NCBI RefSeq assembly: GCF_035046485.1
Contig: NW_026917387.1
Span: 36,001-100,000, forward strand
Length of the DNA: 64,000 nt
Source: Aedes albopictus
Taxonomy: Eukaryota; Arthropoda; Insecta; Diptera; Culicidae
Direction of reading: 5' to 3'
Shown piece by piece: positions 56,611 to 64,000 of this stretch. Below the pieces are notes generated by a model. It made no database searches. It had not been told where the DNA came from and saw nothing but the letters and a program-made list of their open reading frames with translations. How positions within the stretch are numbered: position 1 is the stretch's first letter; the number at the start of each line of letters is the position of its first letter. The position numbers and the translations under genes were made by a program.

Positions 56611-57270
56611 GCCACTGATTGCATTTTGGGCTGACAAAATCGGGTCAGTTTTTTTAACAATTTTTTCACACAAAAATCATAATGGCAGCGAGTAGGGTGC
56701 CCGAGATGGGTGGAGTTAGTTTGTGGTGATAATTCTTTTACTTCTTTTTCTTGTCATGACGTCTCTACTGAAACACAACCTTCTCTCAGATAGTATTTGT
56801 GGTCTATAAAGACAGTAGCAGATGTAGACCGGTTAACTAGCACAGCTTGAATCACTACACCTAGCTAGAGTTTTAGCGAATGGAAATGAACCTATATCTG
56901 ATCAAAAAAACCTGAACTGGCTCTATTTTAGCAGTCTTTGCCCTTTAAATAGTTCTATGCCGAAAACATCACCTGCCATGCCCCCTGGAAATCTCTATAG
57001 GAATCCTAGAGCAATCCCCAAAGAAGTTGTTGAAAAAAGAGGATTGATTTCCAAGAAACAACTGAGGGCCACCATGGAGGTTTTTTTTAATCTCCAGAGA
57101 AACCCGCGATGTAATTTCTGAACCTCGTTATAATTTCTGAGGAAATTCCAGCATAAATTCCTGAAAGAATTCTTAGGAAAACCCCTAGATAAATTCGTTA
57201 ATAAATCCATGGAGTAATTCTAGAAGGAATTATTGGATAAATCCCTACAGACATTCCTGGATACATCCGT
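56611..57270. repeat. AT-rich DNA ending in a decayed minisatellite tract
   Basis: From about 56,980 the sequence contains diverged GGAATCCTAGAGCAATCCC, GAGGAAATTCCAGC and TTCCTGAAAGAATTC words of the GGAATTCC family. The stretch before that is unrecognised. The hairpin at 57,274 adjoins its right end. Confidence 0.45.
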
Positions 57271-57273
57271 AGG

Positions 57274-57860
57274 AGACTGGGAAAATTTGAAAATTAGAAG
57301 ACCACTTCATTTGACCAATTGAGAGATGAAATTTTGAAAAAAATCGCGTTCTGGTGGGATTCAAACCTACGACTCCGTATTCGCTCGACCGGCACTTTAA
57401 CCAACTAAGCCACAGAACAGGTAACAATTCTGTGGAAAATCAAACTGACTCCGAGCTCACACCATGAACACTCATATTTTCACAATTTCATCTCTCCTTC
57501 GGCTTAGATTTCAAATTCTCAACAGGCTCGAGGTTGTGCCTTCTAATTATACAAGCGAGAGCGAAGTGTTTTTATAATACAGAGACTTACTCTCGCTAGA
57601 AGGCACAACCGCGAGCGTGTTGGGATGGTTGGCATCCGAGCTGAAAGAAAGATGAAACAGTGAAAATGGGAGTGTTCTTGGTGTGGGCTCGGAGTAAGGT
57701 TTGATTTTCTATTTCTCAGAACCGTTACTTGTTCTGTGACTTAATTGGTTAAAGCGCCGATCTAGCGATTACGAAGTCGTGGGTTCAAATCCCACCAAAA
57801 CGCGATTTTTTTCACAATTTCATCTCTTAATTTGCCAATTTTCCAGTACGTTTCGCAGTA
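57274..57860. mobile_element. Hairpin element with a tRNA-like module in each arm
   Basis: The left arm (about 57,274-57,530) and right arm (about 57,590-57,860) are imperfect reverse complements. Each contains a tRNA-like head pointing outward. The minus-strand head has its A box at the complement of 57,402-57,412 and its B box at the complement of 57,357-57,367. The plus-strand head has A box TGACTTAATTG at 57,737-57,747 and B box GGTTCAAATCC at 57,782-57,792. Both arms also carry CCGAGC(T/C)CACACCA with GAACACTC and the ACAATTTCATCTCT-type tail. The centre is a tight pair, GGTTGTGCCTTCTA / TAGAAGGCACAACC. It belongs to the same family as 7,250-7,385 and 25,560-25,745. Confidence 0.72.
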
Positions 57861-58370
57861 CCAGCGAATTGGTACAAGCGTGTAAAGGGCAACATAGACA
57901 TGACGACCTAAATTCCCTCCCCACTTTGTTTTTGGGACCCAAAACTATGATTTACTGAATAAAATGCGCTTTATTTCATTTATTTTTCATCTTGTATGGG
58001 CATTTTTTTAGTAAAAGTAACTAAGATCGCATTTTTCATAAAATCGATGCGTGCAACCTCTAAATATTGATTGATTGGGTTGTGTATGGATCTTTTGTTT
58101 CTAACACCCTAGCCGACAGTCATTTTGTTGATGATCAAGTTAACTTTTCGACACTTTTTTATTTGGGTACACCCTAATGAATATGTATTATATATTGCTA
58201 CATGTACAATTTCAGTCGAAATTATTGAAAATCTGCACTATTTGCCGAAAAGTTCATCAGATAACCTTCTAAAGACTATCTATTTGTGTATGTTCATAAG
58301 CCTAGTTTAAATGTAATGTAAATCAAACCAAATGCTTAGAGACATATTTCATCATAGAATCCACAGGTCA
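57861..58370. other. AT-rich non-coding DNA
   Basis: No recognised gene or repeat. A plus-strand frame of 61 codons at 58,125-58,310 has no supporting feature. Confidence 0.35.
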
Positions 58371-61300
58371 GAGAAAAGTTCCCCTCCGGTGCGTTCCCGT
58401 CTCGCTCCGGTCCAGTGCCGGCCGGGCAAGCCCCGCCCGGAGAACCCGAATGGAGGCGGATTAATAACACAGGCGTATCGATTTGGCTAGTCGCGCGCTT
58501 AGTCGAAGCTCACGCATCATTAGGCACCACTCAACCCCTCCCCGAGCGAGCCAGCCAAACTGGACCGAACTGGTTCCACCTGGCCTGGGCTAATCAAGCC
58601 TAATAGATCGGATCGGGGCAGTGCTTTGCGTTCGTAATTGTTATTATTATTATGATATTATGATGACGAGCGAGCCTCTGCTTCAGTCAGGCATGCTCTT
58701 TAATCGAACGTGCACGCGCGGCGGAGAACCCCTTCTTTCGAGAGGTAGGTGTTGCTTTGAACCGGTCCGGTCTCGGGCGTATCAACTTCTACAAATACCC
58801 GCTAATCAGTCGTAATCAATCAAACTCGCCATTGCGCGCCCATTTGAATGGGCTTCAAAGAGAGAAATTTTCTATGTTCTAAGTCTCGCGGCGCAAGGAG
58901 CCCCAACTCTCCCCGGTTCGGAAAGTTCACGCAGTGCCCATCATCCGTGACAAATGGATTTAAAATTGCTCAATCAAAGTCACGGGACGACCGACTTCAG
59001 AAAACGAGGAAGAAGAAGAGTCGTAAATTGATAGGGAACCTTTAAATTTGAGAAGCCTGTGCGATGGTGACGATCAAATCCGGGATGACGCCGCGTTGAT
59101 AACTTGCCCTAATTATCTTTTAAACAACCCTCACCACCGCCGCCCGGACAGCAACAACCCTTCATCTTAACGAAAGGACCCATCCAGTCTCCTCCATCCC
59201 CCAGCAAGCAGGTTGATTTGTTGGATGTTTGAGTTCACGATTGAAGCGTTCAAGCGAGCGCACGACGGCGGCGGCAGCCGCTCCGGAGGAGGAGAGCAAA
59301 AAATAGATAAATAATTAAAAGTTTTTGTCTCCTCGTCGGGCTCGCTGGCTGCTTGCGCACACAGAACACAGGGGCCCATTGTTTTTCGGCGGGGGTCTCT
59401 AGAAGAGTTTCTTCCGCGCGCCGCGTGGAGACGAAATTGAAAGGCACTTTTCGTCGAGTGAGTGTCGGCTCCTCGGTGGAGGGAGGCGTCCACCCCTGCA
59501 GATGCCCCATGGCAAGCAGGCGCCGAGCCCTGAGGATTGATGAAAACGGTCGGGTTGATCGTGCGATGAACGACGGAAATTAATTAATTTTCAGCACACT
59601 TCAAAACCTATTTTGCTACCCCCGGCGTTGTTGGTCGGACGGATGATACGGTTTGCGTTCGAGTCAGAAGCTGTTTGATTGGAATCGACTTGTACCAACA
59701 AGGGAGACCGACAAGGCGATGACGCAGTCTGTGTGGTATAAGTTGTTTTTTTTTTTGAGGAATTTTGTCTAACTTTTGATCGAAATGTTTCACTTGGTGA
59801 TTATCTGGATCAAGAAAGATCAAATTATCGAGTTCAAATATGCCGAGCTGCATCTGGTTGACAAAACTGGCGCAGTTTTGTAATGCGCACCATTGACGGT
59901 TGTATAAAACCTTCGCATGGCATTCCGATCCATGTTTTGTGTGTTCTTCAGCCAATCATACTCACTGCGTTCTGTCTTTTTTGTTGGATTGGATTTGATC
60001 CTCTTCTGCTTGGATTTAAACTTATTTTATAAGCATAACACGAGGAAATAATCTTGACTTAAGAATAATAATTAAGCCTCATCCGCCAAAAGGTCAATCA
60101 ATATAAATCCAATCAGGATTCTAATTGAAAATCATTTTTGTTTGAAAGTTTTGCCACACTTCAAACACAGCTATCCGACTTATTCTGATCCCCGTCCATT
60201 CATCGGCTAGTCTTCTAGACTGCTCTTCTCCATATGACTCTTGACGATTCTTCGGGCTAAGCACCCTGATGACTTTCCGAAAAGCAAAAATCGGACAACA
60301 ATGACTGGTGGGATTGTTGTGCATATCAGTCGGTTGGTGGTCATCGTCCAGGCTGGCTTTGATTTAATGGGTCGGATGAGTCGGGCGAAATTCGTTCGCC
60401 GGTTTCCGGACGACGGAGGAGGTGTGGCCACCGGTTCTCCCCCGAATTGTCGTCGTCGCATGTCGGAAGCACTTAGGCCAACTGTCCGTCCCCCCTCTCC
60501 GGGAGAGAGGTAATAAGCGGAGCGAATCTTCATGTCATAGGTGCATTTATGCTAATGATCATGTTTTAATGTGGTTAATGTTTGTTAAACATGGGGCAAA
60601 CATGGGCCCCGGTGGAGCGCTGGATCTGGTCCGGCGCGGACGGCAAATAAATCATCTCGACCGGGTACTTACAGGGGGCGATAAATGCAGTCTGTTCAGG
60701 GCTATTTTAGTTCCGAAGGCGCTGTAAACTGCTGTTCCATTTTTTGATGACCTGCTCGGTGACGATGACGGGGTTGCACCGAAGCGGAAGTCATAGCCAG
60801 AGACGGTTTTTTGAAACTCTGTCATAAAAATTGAATTTATGGGATCGCGTGTTTCACACTAATTAAGACGATATCGTTCGATGCTGTTGGGGCTCCCGCT
60901 GCGATGTAATAGCTCAGTCAGTGATCGACGATGACGATGTGTGATGGTGATGAGCGAGCATTCATCTGCATTTAGTGATGAGGATATTGTTCCGTGGTTC
61001 GGTTTGATGGGATTTGTCGTTGTGGTGATAGCAGGAAACTGATGTCGCTTTACGTGTCGCGTGCGAGTTCTAAATTTTATTAATAGCCCTCTATGGCTGC
61101 CGAGGTAAACTTTGTAATGGGACGATGTGGAGATGAAGATTTATACGCAGACTTGACAATAACTGATCTGGAGTCGTTGTCAAGTTATGGAAATTGTGAA
61201 ACGAGGAATGGAATTCAAGAAATACAGGCAACAGTGAGTAACAATATTGAATAGACTTTCGAGGAGTTTTGCATCCGAATAGTGGTAAGAATTTCAGAAT

Positions 61301-63690
61301 AAAATGATAATTTCAATTTTAAGGTTTTTTTTTCTGGACTTTTTTACAACTTTGGTCATTCAAAGCTGAATTGCATTCATCATATTGATTAACTTCGTTT
61401 GAGCTTGAATTATTCTCTGTAAGTGTTTTGTTTTCTCGTATTTAAACTCGCCCAGAAGGGCATTTCTCTAGGATAACTAAGAGCCACTTTGGAGTCCTTG
61501 AGCCACGGCGAAAATTTGGGAAACCTTCGGCCAAGGTATCAGTTTACTTGCGGATGCGATGAAAATCGATTGAAATTGTTTATTTCTTGTAACATCTCCT
61601 GTAGAACCAAGTAACATAGCTTTCCTATATTTAGAACGATTTTGTCATTTCATCATTATCCGATACAATGCATAACTCCACGAATCGGTCAAGCACTACT
61701 GTCTTCTAACTGTTTCACCTCCAGTCACATTTATGTGCCGTACTTTCTCTTCTAACCCAACAATCCCGAACGAACTGTTTGCAAAATAAACTCCCTCGCA
61801 CACCGCAAAAACCACTTACTGTAAATCCATGTGCAATTGACGATACTTGTTAAATCAAGTACCACCAGAAGCAGCAGCAGTAGCCGCCGCAGCTCCACAG
61901 GACCTAACGCAGCAGTTTCCACCAGCTGTTCCCGTCTTCGCGTGGCCAATATCGGCAAAACCCTGGGCCCTCGGTTCGAACCAGAAATCAATTATTAAAC
62001 TCGGCCCCCAACATCACTCACTGCCACTTGCCGGGTGCCACACTCCGATCGTTCCTATACCCACAGAGATACAGAAGGAGCAAAGAGTTCACCTCCCCAG
62101 CGGAGTACGTCGAACCAACCAAGTTAACAATCCGAGGCCCGTTCACCCGTCTACCACACAGTCCAGAAGCACACGGTCGCTCGACTCGGGACGGCCACTA
62201 TGTGTGTATTTTGCTTGTGATTATTATTATTAAACCGAAAGTAATTACAAATAATTACATAATGATGACAAGTCGCTTTTTCTGACTCGTTGGCATCGTC
62301 GTAGCCGAAGTCGTTATTCCCCCGCTGTTGTTGTATTCTCCGTTGGTCACTGGCCAAACGGTTTCAATCTGTTTCAACCGATTCGACCCAAGTCTCAATC
62401 TCGTCTATGAGCCCACACCCTTCCCACTCCGCTGACTGTGCTGTACACGAAGGGAGTTACGGTTCTTAAGCCTTGTTAGGCCGATTTCTTTTCCCTCGAC
62501 GGACACCGTTTAGCTCTTTTTCTTCTTCTCACTGCACCCCCGCCCCCACATTCGCTAGGGAGCACGCGTTGCATACACACACTCACGACGATGATGGGTC
62601 CGTTCCTAGCCGATCAAAATCACATCAACCACATCAATTTTTGCTACATTTTCCCCGTCTGGACCGTCGTGGTACGCCTTCGCCTTACGGGACTACGTGA
62701 ACTGCTGTTGCGCCAGCCGTCGTCGTCCGTGCCGCTGCTGCTGCTGGAGGAAGATCGTTAGCAAATCATCGTGACCAGCGAAAAAATCTGCCCTCCTTCC
62801 GCGTGCACCCACCAAGTCTTCTTTCTTGACGACGACGACGACCTCTTTTGCGGTCCGTTGAAAGACGAAATTTCCTCCTCCTAGTGGCTTGGTTCCGGTG
62901 AAATCACCACGCCACGCACTGATTTCATCAATTATGCTACTCGTCGTAGCTAGTAGGTAGCATGCTGCTGTTGATGCTCCCAGTTCGGCTCCCATCTGGC
63001 TGGTTACAACCGGGCCGGGCCGGGACCTCCCAGACTTCACGGCGGATTGACATAATTCCTCTCGCAAGCAAAGCAGGCAGCTTCCGAAATCTCATTGAGG
63101 CCATAAATTAAGCGAACGAAATAGTTTAGCTGCACGCCATAATCACACGCGTCGTCAGCAGAACGCTGTTCTCAGAATCCACTCGAGGAGTGTTCTCCGT
63201 CGGGGTGCGGGGAAGAGTTCGACGAGCGCCACCGAAAGCCGAAGACGCGAAATAGAACTTTGAAACAGTAGTGATTCAACAATCACACAAACGTATGGAA
63301 AACCAGTTCAGGGAACTAAACCCGCACACCGTTTCATTTTAATAAACGTCTAATTATGGGATTGCGGTGCCCTGCCTCCTCGGTCTCCGCCCGGTGGTGG
63401 CCTCACCTTGATGACTTCGCGCGAATGGTTCTTGATTTTGGCGGTGGTGAAACGACGATGATGGTGGTGTTTTATCGGGAAACGAGTGTTGAACTCAATC
63501 GTGGAGAGCGGGTTGCACCCGTGACTTGGGCCAATCTCTTTAATGCTTTGGGAGCTGCTTGGCAACTGCCACTATCCACAATTGTGAAGGAGCTTCTGGT
63601 TCTTAATTTGTCTTACGATTACTATGGCTTTTGGTTGAATTGTGCGTTGTTTAAGCTAGGCTTTTGGGAAGTATACCCAATTGAATGAAG
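58371..63690. other. Long GC-mixed unique segment
   Basis: At 5.3 kb this is the longest stretch without a clear mobile element. It holds a GC-rich core at 58,380-58,600, CGT, GACGAC and CAG runs (for example 61,870-61,890 and 62,822-62,838), and several frames up to 128 codons on either strand, none with a recognisable domain or clear splice signals. It is most likely intronic or regulatory DNA of a large locus. Comparison with another mosquito genome would be the way to detect conserved elements here. Confidence 0.4.
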
Positions 63691-64000
63691 GAACTGATGT
63701 ATAATTGCAATGATGCATTAATATTATTTCACGAATTTTTTTTGTAATTATCGCAGACAGGGCATTCTTGCTGGAATTCATTTTACGAATTTTGCAAGAG
63801 TTTTTCAAAAGTTTCAAGAGAATTCTCCAGGACTTCATTACGGGAAACCGTCAGAATTTCATTTGTTGATTCTTTGAGGATTCACCAGAAATTTTCCGGG
63901 ATGTTTACACAAAGAAGATTCTTGCAGGTTTTCTTAGAACGTCACATCCTCTTAGTCTCCCCTTGAAAATGTATCCCTGTCCATAAATTATATTGAAAAT
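63691..64000. repeat. Decayed minisatellite tract running off the window
   Basis: Words such as CTTGCTGGAATTCATTTTAC, GAGAATTCTCCAGGAC and GAAATTTTCCGGGATG mark another eroded GGAATTCC-type tract, continuing past the right edge. No gene was seen. Confidence 0.45.

Overview
The window looks like non-coding DNA from a culicine (Aedes-type) mosquito genome. The clearest pointer is a tRNA-derived SINE at 26,794-27,071. It has good A and B boxes and a perfect 12-bp target duplication, and its body matches what I recall of the Aedes aegypti Feilai SINE family. Diverged relatives of it lie at 41,900-42,166 and 54,650-54,790. Small inverted-repeat transposons (MITEs), foldback elements and GGAATTCC-type minisatellites are also dense, as is usual for Aedes. 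The species cannot be fixed from this sequence alone.

No protein-coding gene can be supported with confidence. Most long open frames are by-products of tandem repeats whose unit contains no stop codon, and the rest are short, low-complexity frames without recognisable domains. No transposase, reverse transcriptase, rRNA or genuine tRNA gene was recognised. Weak signs of transcription units are listed as findings only: a possible promoter and first exon on the minus strand at 42,610-42,881, a possible small exon at 50,067-50,177, and a possible 5' leader at 15,480-16,140.

The layout alternates two kinds of DNA. The first is mixed or GC-richer, apparently single-copy DNA with CGN/CTG triplet runs and CATAAA/TTTATG motifs (about 1.4-4.4, 9.9-12.7, 13.1-14.3, 15.4-18.4, 23.2-25.1, 30.1-32.9, 36.4-38.6, 42.6-45.0, 49.8-51.0, 52.1-55.7 and 58.4-63.7 kb). 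It resembles large introns or regulatory intergenic DNA. The second is AT-rich repeat DNA packed with MITEs, foldbacks and decayed minisatellite tracts (0-1.4, 4.4-9.9, 14.3-15.4, 25.1-30, 33-36.4, 38.6-42.5, 45-49.7, 51-52.1, 55.7-58.3 and 63.7-64 kb).

Two large tandem arrays dominate. A 24-bp minisatellite occupies 18,375-23,160, with a homogeneous core, diverged edges and internal duplications that shift its register. A 7-bp satellite occupies 45,005-46,700: 186 in-phase AAATTCC units switch abruptly to 42 AAATTAC units. The other notable structures are a foldback with two 487-bp arms (4,750-6,019), a second long foldback (7,801-8,758), a palindromic MITE nested in another element (404-778), a hairpin carrying a tRNA-like module in each arm (57,274-57,860), a 1.4-kb element with internal copies of a TGGCTGA-type motif (28,151-29,585), and a 262-bp palindromic insertion between perfect 16-bp direct repeats (51,130-51,391).
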